From assembly GCF_014633365.1 (NCBI RefSeq), contig NC_068343.1, positions 28,365,307-28,429,306 of the forward strand: a stretch of DNA of 64,000 bases. The letters run 5' to 3'. The stretch is from Diospyros lotus (taxonomy: Eukaryota; Streptophyta; Magnoliopsida; Ericales; Ebenaceae). Below are positions 10,510 to 22,914 of the stretch, one piece after another; positions within the stretch are counted from its first letter, which is position 1, and the number at the start of each line of letters is the position of its first letter. Position numbers and translations under genes: made by a program. Below the pieces are notes generated by a model, which saw only the letters and a program-made list of their open reading frames with translations, was not told the DNA's origin and did no database searches.

Positions 10510-12314
10510 ACTAGTAGAGGCACAAAGGGGAGCATTGCTACTTGAGACGGATGGAACCTCACCCTCTTCCTGACTAGAGGATGGAAAAGTTGCAGGCAAG
10601 GCATCGATCATCTCCACTTCTTCTTAGGCGAAGGCATAGGGCTCCCACAGACCCGACAAGTTCTCCAAATTATTAGCCAAATTTGTATTCAAGTAAGTCT
10701 TGGGGCTCGTGGGGTCTGGATTATTGTATCTTCACCAATCTGGAACCTCAGACTCCTCTGCCTCATCCGTGTAAACCATCTTAGGAAATTACTCTCCCGG
10801 GCGCTTGGATTCCAAGTACGACCGCGCAAGATAAAATTTGTACTTAGTAAAGCACCCTCCATAGCGAATCTTCCTCTCTTAGCAATCTGTAGAGAAGCGA
10901 CAGTCCCTCACAACCTCTTCCCGTGCGGTCGAAATCTCCTCGCTCTATCGATCCTTGAGTGGCCTATATTGTTTCTTCTAGCAGGCAAGGTTATACACCC
11001 TCAAGGAATGCTCTTGTAAAAGGTTCTCGTGAGTTTCCCGGACTCCATAAGTTCTCTTGTCAGTAACTCTTTGTTCCTTTGGAGCTCCTCTATTTCCCCC
11101 CATCATGCCTAAAGACTTGACATGAGCTTCTGTCATCTTAAAGTGCATATCTTTCATCTCTCGGTCCATCTTTCTAAGGTATGTCTGGTAGGAACGCTCA
11201 CAATCCTTCCACTTTATGAGATTTTCTCTCACCTAAGCTTTTTCTTGCTCTGCCCGGTGATGGTAAGCTCTTCCAATGGCATTGGATATCACTAGCCCTT
11301 GGACTCCCTGGATGCAAACATTGCATTAGAAGACCAATAATCAAGTCAGAAATGGAATACAACACGAAAGCACAATCGGGGTAAGGTAATTTACCTCGAT
11401 AATCTTTTGTTCGGGAATGTTGGCAACGCTCGGTCAAATGCCAAAGAATTCATGTTCATCTTGAGGGAGCACAGTGGCATATATCATCCTAGCACCAACC
11501 CCTGGGTCCTTCACTGAGTCCGTGTCAATCAGCCCAAGGTGTACATGGAAGTGGTCTCCCCTTACTAGAGTGCTATTCGGGATGGGTACAGAATTTCGCT
11601 TAGGCTCAGCAATAGGAGGAAAAATTGGCGGAAAGTCTGGGAACTCAGCCTTCAACTTCTGTCGATCCCGACAAAAGGGGACAAATGGTTAACGACTCTT
11701 TTCCCTAATCCGGTTGAGCTCATTACAAAAAGAAGAATGAGAGTTGCCAACTCCTCTTCTTTGAGGGCCTGGGGCATCAGAAGGACCCTCGGGATCGCCC
11801 TTGAGAATAGGGGGGTCTAGCATAGGTACATCTGATGGTGGGGCCAAATATTCAGGCCATGAGGGGATAGATGAAGTACCCGTTTCTGACCTCTTCATTT
11901 TAAGATGTCTATGAGAAAAGTTAAGCGCTGGTGAGGGAAGGAAGCTCAAATCTTGCGTGCCAGATGGAGGTCCTTGCAACGAGTCAGGAGCTATTGGTGG
12001 AAGAGCCTGTGGGCCTTGCTCACTAGGCGGGCGTGAATTCCTACCCCGTCGCTTGAGCATCTGCTCCCTAAATAGATTCATGTATGCAAAACAAGGGATT
12101 AAAGTAAAGAGTCAGGGACCAATATTAGCAAATGAAAGGCAATCTCTAGCGAGATGGGGGTTCTACCCTCGGAGGAAGAATGCTCAAGAAAGACCATATC
12201 CCTTAAAGAGTTTCCCCCTTCCTCTTCCTCTTCCTTGGGTCCCTCGTTCTCTTCCTCACTGTCGCTTTCCTCCTCAACTTGTAAGGCGTCCTCAGGCATA
12301 GCCAATGGTGGCAC
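10510..12314 (-). pseudogene. Antisense ORF (aORF) of the Tat retrotransposon, decayed and spliced
   Basis: A coding region antisense to the element, between integrase and the 3' LTR region, as described for extra ORFs of Tat-lineage elements. From 12314 the frame gives an acidic start (EEESDSEEENEGPKEEEEE). A second exon starts near 12081. A Pro-rich part (12081-11689, PPSEQGPQALPPIAPDS) is followed by a globular-looking part (11655-11396, ending EQKIIE). A plausible 87-bp intron (GT at 11394, AG at 11308) joins to GVQGLVISNAIGRAYHHRAEQEKA. Next is a charged helical stretch (KWKDCERSYQTYLRKMDREM, 11214 on) and an acidic tail (VYTDEAEESEVPDW, about 10780-10735). Several stops interrupt it (for example just before 11232, a CAG-to-TAG type change). 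The function of such ORFs is unknown. Confidence 0.6.
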
Positions 12315-12702
12315 AAAAGCAAGATGGAGGTCCTGGGCATGTCCTCAGGCCGAATGCCCCACCCTACGGCAGCAATGTTTTCTAGGGTAAGCAGGTCGAG
12401 TAGATTATAAGTGCCAAGAGCACATAATCTCTCAATTACTCAGTGATAGACAGTCCGGGAAATCCCGATGTCATCAAGCTTCTCCGACCAGATGTCCCAC
12501 TCGTTATCCTAACACCAATGAAGCGACGCTTTCCAACTGGGAGAAGGCTCGATCACAATCCATTGAGACTCGAAGTCCACCTTATTTTGAAGTTTTTGAA
12601 AGATGGGGGTAAACCTACGATTCTTTGAAGTGTAAAAAAGACTCATCTTCATTCGACCCTTCTTAACCTATAGAAACAACCAAACAACTCGACGGAAGGA
12701 GG

Positions 12703-14838
12703 TACATTGTAATACCCTGAGATACCGTAAAAATCTTGATTTTAGGCCCTAGAAAAATTATTAAAATTTTAATGAGTATGTAGTGAAATTTATTTAATAA
12801 TATAAGGTATGTGACCCTAAAGAAATTATTGGAATTTTAAATGTTTATGATGTTTAAATTTATTTTTTTAGTTGTATGTAATTAAATCATATGGTATATG
12901 CTTATTATATAGTATGCATGTTACTGTTATATGTATATGTATGTAAAGAAGTATAAATGTATAGGTATATGTATGTGTATGTATATGTATATGTATATAT
13001 ATATATATAAAGCAAAAAATCCAAAAAATCTGGATTGAATCAGAGCAGACGCGAGGCCAAAGCATGGCCGCGCCTGCAATCAGTCATCAGGGAGATGGGG
13101 GCATTTAATGCCGAGGTGACCGTCGGAGTGGCCTCTCGACACGTGGGTGTCTCAATGGGATGTTCGCGGCGGAGTTTTGGCTATAAATAGCCGCGTTCGA
13201 GCAGCCTCCTTCATCCGAGAGTTTTGCTTCAAAGATCGCTTGATTTGGGTAGTGTTTGAGAGATTTAAGAGTGGGGTTTTAGTCCTTGCTTCGTGAGCAA
13301 CGTTTCTGGAGCATTTAGTGGCCAACGGAGCAGCAGGGAAGGAGATCCAAGCTCTCACCAGAAAATCGCGCCTCGCTGGAACCGAGACTTCATCGCACAA
13401 ATCGAGGAATTTCCTGTGCTTTTTTCTCGATTTTGAGGCCATATTTGGATTCGGGAGGTCGGGTTTAGGGGGGGTAGGGCCTCGTTTCGAAGCTCGGGAG
13501 GTTCGCCGGCAGCGAGGAAGCCGCTGGAGAAGAAGAACCAAACCGGGCGTGTGGCTACATGCGCCCGCGAGTGGGAAGAAGGCGCGTGCCTTCCATGCAC
13601 CCGACAGAAGATAAATAAAAGAAAAGAAAAGAAATAAAAAAAATAAAAATAAAAGAAATAAAATATTGATTTTTTTTTATTAAATTTGAAATTTTATTTA
13701 TGTCTTGTTTTATGAAAAATATTCTGGAAAATGTTAAATTAGTCATTTATTTAAATAGTTTTTCTATTATGGAAATAAGGAAAAAATAGAAAATTAATTT
13801 GGAAAATTCCAAGAAAATTTTAGAATACTAGAAATATTATTTAAGGAATATTAGTAAAGAGAAATTAGATTTTATGAAAGTCTAGATAATTTTTATGTAA
13901 TTTTTGAAGAAATAAGGCTTAAAAATAAAGAGAAATTATAAAAATTATGGAAGAATAGTAAAATGATATTCTAAAAATAAGTTTAATGTTTTAGGAGTCC
14001 TTAAGGACGAGAAGAGTAAGAAATAGCTGCCCATCACGATTTTCAAGGTCGACACTCTTTTCGAGACAACTTAGCTGTAAGTGTACCGTTTCAAGCTTAG
14101 TACGATTATAAATATTTATCTTCGAGAATGCTTACATCATATTGACATACTATGAAATGTACCAATCACGTAGATTGCATCCATGACATGATTATGAAAT
14201 GCATAAATACACGTTGATGCCATTGATCACACACATATGAGGCCGTTGGGAGTACGAACTGGCACCGTTACCTTACTAAGGATGCACCCATACACCCCGT
14301 CTTTGAAAGAGGTGGCCGCTAAAATGGTAGGTAGCATGAGGGGTGCAGTTGACACCTACGAGGAAAGACATTGCATACACACATGACATAGCATTATGTA
14401 CCCTTACTTAGATGGTTCATCATCTAACTTGGGTTCGCCCCTAGAACATTCAACGTTCCAGTCGGGACTTGAAGTGATGATACTGAGGTTGGAGATGTGT
14501 AGTGACGCGAGACGTCAAGAAATGAGTAAATGTGCCATGTTATGTTGTAATATGCATAGATTAAGAATTATATACATTTGTATTTATCTTCAGAAGCTTA
14601 TGTAATCACTATGTAATAAATGCCATGTTCAGTTATTCATGTATGTATTGCCATGAGCAGGTTCGATTCACTTTCCACACCATAAGATTGTATTTATTTC
14701 TAGGTGTATAAAATATTCGTCAAGCACTAGATAGGTCTTAGGGAATTTCGGGAGTAATGTAAATAAAAAAAATATATATATATAGACCAAATTTCCTAAG
14801 GCATGACATGCCCTAAGAAGGTGGGCTGTTACATACAT
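12703..14838 (+). mobile_element. Gypsy-type solo LTR 1 (12708-14833) with TSD TACAT
   Basis: Begins TGTAATACCC (12708) and ends GGGCTGTTACA (14833), 2126 bp, with perfect 5-bp TSD TACAT at 12703-12707 and 14834-14838. A TATA box CTATAAATAG lies at 13181-13190, followed by a GC-rich leader. Open frames at 13150-13610 fall in this leader and are not genes. The 3' part has the GAACATTCAACGTTCC word (about 14446) shared with LTRs 4 and 5. No internal region, PBS or PPT, so it is a solo LTR inserted in the Tat element. The TGTAATACCC start and size suggest the Tekay/chromovirus group (inference). Confidence 0.9.
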
Positions 14839-15752
14839 GGATCATATGACAAAGCACGGTAAAACCAACCAATTGAGCCAACCAATTGAGCCCAACCATT
14901 AGGATGACGCTGTGTTGGGATAATGTAATGGTAATCTAGCCATTCCATACCAAAACTAGACAAAGGAAAACAAAGACCTACTCTGAGAGAAGCTAAGTAA
15001 ACTCTAAGACCACGCCCTCATACCAAGGTAGTATTTGTTTCCTCGGGTGTAGGGAGCCTAAGGTAGTGGTCGATGAGAATTTGAAAGTGAGATTGGATTC
15101 CACTTAATTCCCTCTCCTTCACCGAACATCGTAGTCCAAGGGATATATATACACTGGGAGTAGGAGGTGGATGGGGTATAACATTCTTAAAACAGCCCAT
15201 GCCGAACACTCCGATCCCAAAACCAAGAGAAACAGGCAAGTGTGTGTCAAGTGGCCTAGAGCTACTATGGATAGGGTAACACAAAGGTAGGACTACAGGA
15301 AAGACCTATGGATAAGGGTCACACAATGGTAAAGTCAAGCGGGAGACCCATGGATGAGGGTCACGCAACGAAGGAATTGAAAAGAAACTGATGGGTGAGG
15401 GTCACCTAAGGGTAAGACCGATAACGAGACCCATGGATGAGGGTCACTCGGGGGTAAAACTCACAAAAACGAGAATCAGACAAAGGGAGCTGCCAGAGAC
15501 ACCTATGGAAGAGTCACTCTATGGTACACAAGAGAGATCTTATGGGTGAAGGTTTCTCGGGGGTGCCACAAAACAATGGGTGAAGAGGTATACCGTGTAA
15601 AAGTTGAAAATCTCAAAGAAGCTTTTAGAGGATTCTTACAAGAAGTAATGGAGGCAATGGTCAAAAGGATGGGTAAGGCTTTCTTTTATAGTAGTCCCTG
15701 GGAGACATTATGTAAAAAAGATAACTACGACTTGAAGATAGAAGAGATAGAT
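14839..15752 (+). other. 3' part of the Tat element, non-coding, with GGGTCAC repeats
   Basis: Continues the Tat element after solo LTR 1. 15290-15560 holds five or six degenerate tandem units around ACCCATGGATGAGGGTCAC, spaced about 45-65 bases. Related GTCATCCATCG words recur in inverted sense at 19510-19680. The 3' LTR may start in this stretch; I could not fix its edge. Confidence 0.5.
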
Positions 15753-18514
15753 TGTAACGACTCATTAGAGGGTCTAGTATTTATTCAAAATTTATTTAAT
15801 TAATTATTGAATTATTTTATTAAGAGATTTTGCTAATTAATTATTTAATCTGACAATTTAGAGATTTTGAAGGAAAATAATAACATTTAATTCTATTTAA
15901 TTTTAGAGTTCAAAGAATTTACCAAGGTGGCAATCTAGTAATTTTTAATTGAGAGAATAGCATTTAATGGCATTTATTTATTGTGAAAATTAAATGTAAG
16001 GGCATGAAGGTAATTCTAGAATTTTATTATTATTTGAGAGTTTTAATAATAATTTTTGTATTATTAGTAATTAAGTGAGATTATGTATTTAAGGGAGAGT
16101 GAGAATCCATGTATGAGATGAATTTGGATTGAGAGTCTCCTAGTTAGATTTGGAGAAGAAATCCAAGTTGTATAAGAAGTGTGATCTAGGACTTTCATGT
16201 GTATAAATATAGCCATTAGCCATAGTTTCTCCTCACGCAGTGAATGAGCAGGAAGCCAAGCATCAACACAGAGTGTTCAAGATTGCTTAGGAGATTTCCA
16301 TTATATCGTTTGAGGAATCTGATCAAAACATAAGACAAGTATTCTTCCTGTAATCCCTTCCATTGCAGGTCATATCAGTTTTGATTTCAGATTATTCTAG
16401 TTCTTCATTGAGTTCTCAGATTTATATCAGTTGTAGTGTGTATATATATACGTAAACAGTGAATGCATAATTTAGATGTGCATGATTTTTACAACAATTC
16501 AATCCAATATTATCTTTGAATCATCCTTAAAGTTGTTTCATATCAGTTGAGATTCGTTTTTCCAAGATTTCTTTCAGATTGGTATAGTTTCATTAAGATT
16601 TGTTCAAGTTTCAGTCTCTGTTCATTCGTTTATGGGTTTAAGAATTGCAGATATCCGTATGTGAGTCTTCATATCTGGATGAATTTTTTCAAGTTTGTGA
16701 GTAACATCTAGATGGGCTAGAGGCTATCCAGATGTGTCAAAAAGTTTTATGTGAGTGATATTTGGATGGCCTTTTAGCATATATGGATAGTTTAAGTTCT
16801 GTGAGTGACATCCGGATGGCCCTTAGGCATATTCGGATGGCTTTGGCAATATATCCGAACAGTTTGTATCACATTCAGATGAGTCTAGTGCCTATTGTGA
16901 ATGGTATCCGGATAGATCTTATTCATATATGGATGTGTCCAGTAGTGATTTTGAGTAATATTCGGATGCCTTGAGTCGTATCTAGATGTGTCTAGTTGGT
17001 TCTGAGTGATATCCGGATACTTTGTGTTGTATCTGAATAAGTCTAAGGCTTTCTGTGAGTAATATTTGGATGCCTTGAGTCGTATCCGGATGTGTCTATT
17101 ATTCTCTGTAAGTAATATCTGGATGTCTTGGTCCATATCCGGATGAACCTATAGTTTTTTGCGAATGATATCTGAATGCTTTCTCCGTGTATCCGGATAG
17201 GTCCATTATATCTGAATGCCTCATTCTGTATCCAGATGCCTATCTCAAAAGTTGAATTTCATAGTTGAATAATCTTCAGTAGCACCCAAATGCCTTAGTA
17301 AGATATTCGGATGACCTGAATCATATCCAGATGTCCTAGTTCATATCTGAATACATCCTAGCATATCCGAATAGCTTCTGTTTTGAATGCCAGTGTATCC
17401 GAATGAGCTTTTTTCATATCCGGATGTCCTTCCTCCTATTCGGATATACTTCCTGATATCCGGGTGGCTTTTTTAAAAATCCAATTTAACTTCCAGTGAT
17501 ATTTTAATCCAAGTTTTAATTAAATTAATGTATTCAATATTCCTAAATATTGAATTTTCATACTAAGAATGATAAATTTAACAAATTAATCATGCCTATA
17601 CCATAATTCATAGAATTTTTGTATTTCAATATACTGAATATTAGATTACATGGTAAGTATTTATTATAACATATTCAGCATTATTCTGTGAGATTATGTC
17701 CATACATTGTGGTATGAGCATTTAGCATGACTTTATATGGAGCACTACATATTGTGTGCCAACATATGTATGAGCATAGCATTGCATTATGCGCGCCAGG
17801 CGGCTTGTCCGGGGGGATCCCACCAGTTTCAGTTTCAGCTCAGTTTATGAGTTGTCCGTCTGGTGGCCACCAGGTGGCTAGGGGCATATTGTCCACAATA
17901 TGTGCTTATAGTTTTTCTGTTTGCAGGATTCAGATCAGTCAGGTATGTTTTATAATTATGTGAGCCTATGAGCCAAAATTGTATACCTGTATTTAGTTTA
18001 CAGTTTATATACATTACATTTTTATGAATGCAATCAAACAGTGATTATACAGTACAAGTTCCGTGAGTTATTTATCAGCATTAAAATTCTTCGATTCAGT
18101 TTCAATTATTCTTTCTAGCTTATTACTTGCTGAGTTTTGTTGCTCACCTTATACTCTTCGTCCTTCCAAGTTCTACCGGGGGAGTACTAGATATGGGGCC
18201 TAGCAGCAGTAGTCTATAGTGTGTGTACGTGGAGTCTTTCAAGACTAAAGATGTCTGGGAGTTTTGTTAGTGTTGATGTTAGATAGTGTCTTGTCAAGTT
18301 TAGTAGTATTTCATTTATATTTCAGTTGAGGAATTGTCCCTTAGACAGAGTTTTTGGTTTTTAGTTTATGTTGATTCATAGTTTCATTTCAGTTTGATTG
18401 AGATGTTTAGTTATGGTATCAGTTTCAGTTTATCAAAGAGTATACTGTATTTTATCTATTTTCTCCGTAGCATATCTTTTCTAGCAGTTTTAGGAGATGG
18501 GGTGTTACATAGAT
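15748..18514 (+). mobile_element. Gypsy-type solo LTR 2 (15753-18509) with TSD TAGAT
   Basis: Begins TGTAACGACTC (15753) and ends GGGGTGTTACA (18509), 2757 bp, with perfect TSD TAGAT at 15748-15752 and 18510-18514. A TATA-like GTATAAATATAG lies at about 16200. It includes the TATCCGGATG array listed separately. No internal domain, PBS or PPT. Same broad type as LTR 1 but clearly a different family by sequence. Confidence 0.9.
16640..17472 (+). repeat. Array of about 33 degenerate TATCCGGATG motifs
   Basis: The palindromic core ATCCGGAT, with variants such as ATTCGGAT, ATCTGGAT, ATCCAGAT and ATCTGAAT, recurs every 20-40 bases. Perfect or nearly perfect copies occur around 16807, 16903, 17008, 17082, 17134, 17190, 17417 and 17456. 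Spacers often contain GAGT or GTCTAG-like words but are not conserved in length. The array sits in the middle of solo LTR 2, downstream of its putative TATA box. By structure it could be a binding-site cluster or a decayed minisatellite. Confidence 0.85.
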
Positions 18515-19700
18515 ATGATGGAATTCTCTCAAAAAGAAAAATAGCCTATTGAAAATAGAGTAACTACATAAGCAAGATACTCTTCCTCTAGGGAAACCTG
18601 ACAGAAAGAGTAGGGACCAATTGTTATGCATGGTGGAGAAAATGAAAAGGAAAAAATATAACCAAGAGAGAGATATGCCATGTGGCAAGCCTTTATGGGT
18701 GGCCCCACCCCCGAGTGGGGGTTACTCAGGGGTGGCAGAAGGAGGCACCCCTGAGTGCCACTCGGCAAGGGCGGCGAGGCGTGGCCTCCTCCCACACCCG
18801 GCCCGCATACCACGCGACAGCAAGCGGGGGGTAGCGTGGCAAGGCGCGGCCTCCTCCCACACCTGACCTGCGCACCATGCGGCAGTAAGCGGGGGGTCGC
18901 ATGCACAAAGCCCCTCCCCCGAATGAAGTCACTCGAGGGGGGGAGGACACCCCCGAGTGACCGCCACTAGGGGTGTCACGCCTCAATGCACGTGGCAACC
19001 CACAAGGGGTCGCGTGCACCTCCCCGCGCACCCGCCTCAGCGCGCGCGATAACTTCTGGAAGGCCCTTGTGCATGGCCCAGCGCACCTGCCTCAGCACGC
19101 GCTACAACCCGCAGAAGGCTTTCTCGCACGCCCAATGTTCCCCACGCGGCCGCCCACGCTTACCTTTACCCACGCCCGCACCCACATCATGGCTTGTGCA
19201 CTTCCCCTGACTGAGGGTCACCCAAGGTGCCATGGTTCCATCCGTGTGCTCAACTCCGATAGAATCGGTCAAAACTACCCCCGCATGACTCAGTCAAAGT
19301 CCTTCCGAGATTCTTGCCGAACAGAGTGGGCCACTCGACACATGGGTGCCCCTCCCATCACTATAAATAGAGGGTCTCTTCCCCTCAACTTGTATGCAAT
19401 ATCTCACTCTCGTACTTTTCTTTTGCTTTCAAGTACTTCACTTATACGAGAATCTGACTTAAGCATCGGAGGGTCCGTGCGGGGATTCTCACCCACGCCC
19501 CTAATCGATTTTCTCTCTAGCAGGTCATCCATCGTGGTCGCACCACACCAAGGGGGTCACCCATCGTTCACAGGAGTCACCCGCACCCCCGAATGAGTCA
19601 TCCATTGCTCAGGTCAGCCACACAAGAGTCATCCATCGCTCAGATAAGTCACGTGAGGATCATCCATCGGTGGTTCCCCATCTACAAATTTATTGTTATA
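18515..19700 (+). mobile_element. Probable 3' LTR region of the Tat element
   Basis: GC-rich sequence with a clear TATA box CTATAAATAG (19361-19370), then a CT-rich leader, CTGACTTAAGCATCGGAGGG (19457 on) and repeated GTCATCCATCG words (19510-19680). In my experience the CTGACTT.AGC.TCGGAG word near the transcription start is typical of Tat-type LTRs. It probably ends near 19690, but no CA terminus or TSD was fixed. The 207-codon open frame at 18973-19596 crosses the TATA box and leader and is not a gene. Confidence 0.5.
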
Positions 19701-20234
19701 ACCATGCAACAACAAATCTTATCCTAATCTGAGGTTAATTTCATGTTCATATTAAAGGGTCTCATGGTTAGTGGTTAAGCCTAAAATCAACTTAGCCCAA
19801 GTTAAGTCCTGTCTTTATTTTTGACAAACTAATCATCTTTTAGTTGACTGTTGACTAAGGCTACTAAGGAAAGTCACTCAAAAGTTTATTCTTTTTTTTT
19901 TTTTTTTGAAAAAAAAAAAGTTCCAAGAATCTTGGATTTGATGAGTTAGAACCTTGAACTTATGGTTATGCAGGGTGTTACTTTCTAGTGTTCTGGAGTG
20001 CTCGTTATTAAAGTTTGGGCATTTGAAATTGCTGTTTTGCAACCTGCAGTAGGCCACACAGAGAAAGTGTGATATTGATATGCCGCAGAGACTCCAAATG
20101 TGAGACTTGAGTAAAACAAGGGAGGTATGCACTCCACCGCACTTCGACACCTCACCATGTGTTAAATCATCGTTCCCAATACCTAACTTTTAAAATTTCC
20201 AGCTTTTATTTTTGTAGAGATGTAGTGGGGTGGA
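19700..20234. other. No gene seen
   Basis: AT-rich, with T15 and A10 runs near 19890-19920. Nothing recognisable. Confidence 0.5.
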
Positions 20235-20709
20235 GTTGACACTACGAGTGTGAACGAGCCAAATTATTAGGATTAAACTCATCAAATACTCAAAATCAAC
20301 TTGTTACCATCGAGAAGAGATTTGAGTTCTAATAGCTCAAGTAATTTGTCAAGTCAAATTTAAGCTTAATCATATTTAACTCAAGTATTTCGGGAGTCTA
20401 ATCAACTAATTAATATATTATGTATTATATATATAATTAATACTTGAATTCGAATTTGAGCTTTAATGTGTTTAAGTTAATTCAAGTTGAAATTTTATAT
20501 TAATATAAATGAGAAATTATAATAGAATTTAATCAAGTTGAGTTCAAATATCTCAAATATTTAATCGAGCCAATTTTTAGTACGAAAGTAATAGGCTCAA
20601 CTAAATTCGAGTCGAGTTTCAAACTCAAATTTTTTGAATTAAGTCGAGTTGAGTTCAAATAGTATATTATGTCATCTCGACTCTACCTGATTATACCCTT
20701 AGTTAATAC
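20235..20709. mobile_element. hAT-type MITE (20243-20701)
   Basis: 459 bp, beginning TACGAGTGTGAACGAGCC and ending CTGATTATACCCTTA (imperfect TIR). It is rich in TCGAGTTGAG/CTCAACTCG words. Flanked by degenerate 8-bp TSDs GTTGACAC (20235-20242) and GTTAATAC (20702-20709), 6 of 8 matching. No coding capacity. Confidence 0.6.
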
Positions 20710-21126
20710 ATTATATTATTTAAACTCAACTTGATAGTCGACTCAAATATTTGAATTGCACTGTGTTTATTATTTTTATACTTGAAACTCCACTTTAATT
20801 ATGATCGATTACAATTAAATTAAAAAAATTTTAATTTATGTAACATCACATCTAATTTGAATAAGTCTGAATATACTTATACTCCATTTTTAATGCTAAC
20901 TTTCTCTCACTCACACACACAAATATACATATAACTCAATTAGTTCCTCAAACCACTCAATAAAACATTATCAAACTCGAACTTGACTCAACAGTTATTC
21001 AAACTTAAGTTGGACTTGGAACACCTAAATTAAATTCAGATATTTTACTAATTAAATTCAAGGTGCTTACCAATAGTTTGACTTGTTATTAAATTAATTT
21101 ATTATTACAATAATTAGCTCAAACAG

Positions 21127-21621
21127 TAAGACTGCGTTCTCTTTACTATTTTCAAATCATTTTTAGTTTTTGATTTTCTAAAATAATGAAAAAGTATTCT
21201 CTTTCCTGTTTTTAAAAATGTATTTTTGAAAATAAAAAAAAATTATAAAGAAAACTTAAAACAATAAAAAGTTGTTTTGAGTGTTTTCATCCAAAACAAA
21301 CTCTAAACTCAAAACACATTTATTTATTTATTTATATTTTATTATTATAATGAGAAAAAATATTACAAAATTTATTAATTTTAAAATGTATATATATTTT
21401 TTAATAATATATTAACATTAAATATTTCTAATTTACTAAATAATCAAATTTATTGAATAAAATAATATTAAAAATTTATTTTCAAAATTTCAAAGAGAAC
21501 GGATTTTTTAATTTTTTGTTTTGAGAAATAATTTTTCAAAATGATAAAGAGAATGCATTTTCAATTTTCTAAAAACAGATTATCAAAACTAAAATTGAAA
21601 AGTACAGAGAACTCAGCCTAA
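21127..21621. mobile_element. MITE, PIF/Harbinger-like (21130-21618)
   Basis: 489 bp with TIRs GACTGCGTTCTCTTTACT and, from the right end, GGCTGAGTTCTCTGTACT. The 3-bp TSD TAA (21127-21129 and 21619-21621) fits PIF/Harbinger. The interior is A/T-rich with no ORF. Confidence 0.7.
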
Positions 21622-22330
21622 GTTTCTTTAGGATGAGCTCGATTTTACTAAAAATATAATAATAGAATAATATCTCATAAATTTATTAAATTCAACATAA
21701 ACAACTCACTTGAATTGATTTTAGATAATGAGATTGTACATAAACTAAAATAGACACCAACTATGATATAAAAAGAAATTATCATACTCTCTTACTTTAC
21801 AAAATATATGTGCATAATAATCCAATAGTTAATGACTTACCTAGTAAGAAGTCATTTGTAAATAGTAAAAAAAAAAAATTGAATTTTTAGTGTTTTTTTT
21901 TATTTTCATTTTTAAATTATTATAAAAATTGTACTTTCATGGTTTATTGTGAAGAATGCCCAAAGTTTGAATGTTTATCATCTTCCTTGTCAGTAATTTT
22001 AGCCTTTCAAACTTCAAAGTTTAAAGTTTAAACACCCATGTTTTAGATACCGTAGCCAATATGTATAGTTCTCTCAAATCTTTAAACACTTGAACATATA
22101 TATCACTTTGTATCTTTCTCTAAATTTGATCATATATATATATTTATATAATAAACCAAGAGAAGTGTATTAAGTCACTTATAATTTTGTTTAAAAAAAT
22201 AAAATTCATAAGGAGGAAAATTGAAGGTTGGGGTCCAAACCTTTGACCTCCTACATTACGAGGCAGACACTCAATCACTAAGTTACTAATCCAATGGCAC
22301 ATTTAATGTTTGTACATAATGAGCAGGGGA
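21622..22330. other. No gene seen
   Basis: AT-rich, non-coding, no repeat family recognised. Confidence 0.5.
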
Positions 22331-22914
22331 GTTTGTAGGCGTGGGTTTCAGCCACACGCCTAATGATTGCAACCACGACACTTACAGGGTCAAAGCCTTT
22401 GAGAATACGGGACAAGCCTGAAGATTGAGGAGTCGCCACTCGGATTTACACTTAGTTGGGACACATGTGGGAAGTGATGTCCTAGGCCACCCCTTGCAGA
22501 GGACACAATCGCATCGCCTCGCCCTGCCCTGCCCTGCCCAAATGGGTTCAAAAATTGGATACGTCCTCCTGGGGAAGGTGTTACGACACCTCAGTTTCCC
22601 TGGTGGTCACCACAGCCAGCCAGCCGGCCTCCCTCCACTCAATCAATCATGGTTTATTAATTATCCAATTTTAATTCGATTCATTTTAAACATGCAGTTG
22701 ACATTTATACAGATGAAAAAAATGGAAGGAGAAATGAGTTCCTTTAACAAATTAAGGTACCCAATAATAAACAACCACAAAAAAATACAGAATAATAATT
22801 AAATCATAAAGTCAATAGGTGCATTTTTTGCACAATAAAGCACAAAAACGAAATATAAGCCTTCCCCATATGGTGATCCCGTTAGTCGTTAGTGGGCTGG
22901 GAAGGGTCAAGCAA
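22331..22914. other. Unclassified retroelement-like fragment, left part
   Basis: Moderately GC-rich, with GAGGAGTCGCCACTCGG (22426 on) and a CGCCTCGCCCTGCCCTGCCC stretch (about 22520). Its continuation appears to be 23727-24112, across the inserted element at 22915-23726. It has the look of a retrotransposon leader or LTR, but no terminus was found and no domain can be named. Confidence 0.3.

Noticed and set aside
13152..13614. Overlapping open frames on both strands
   Set aside because: Same situation in the leader of solo LTR 1.
15290..15560. CRISPR-like direct repeats
   Set aside because: Units are degenerate, of unequal spacing and in plant retroelement DNA.
18973..19596. 207-codon open frame
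   Set aside because: Crosses a TATA box and leader of a retrotransposon LTR; GC-rich stretches lack stops by chance.
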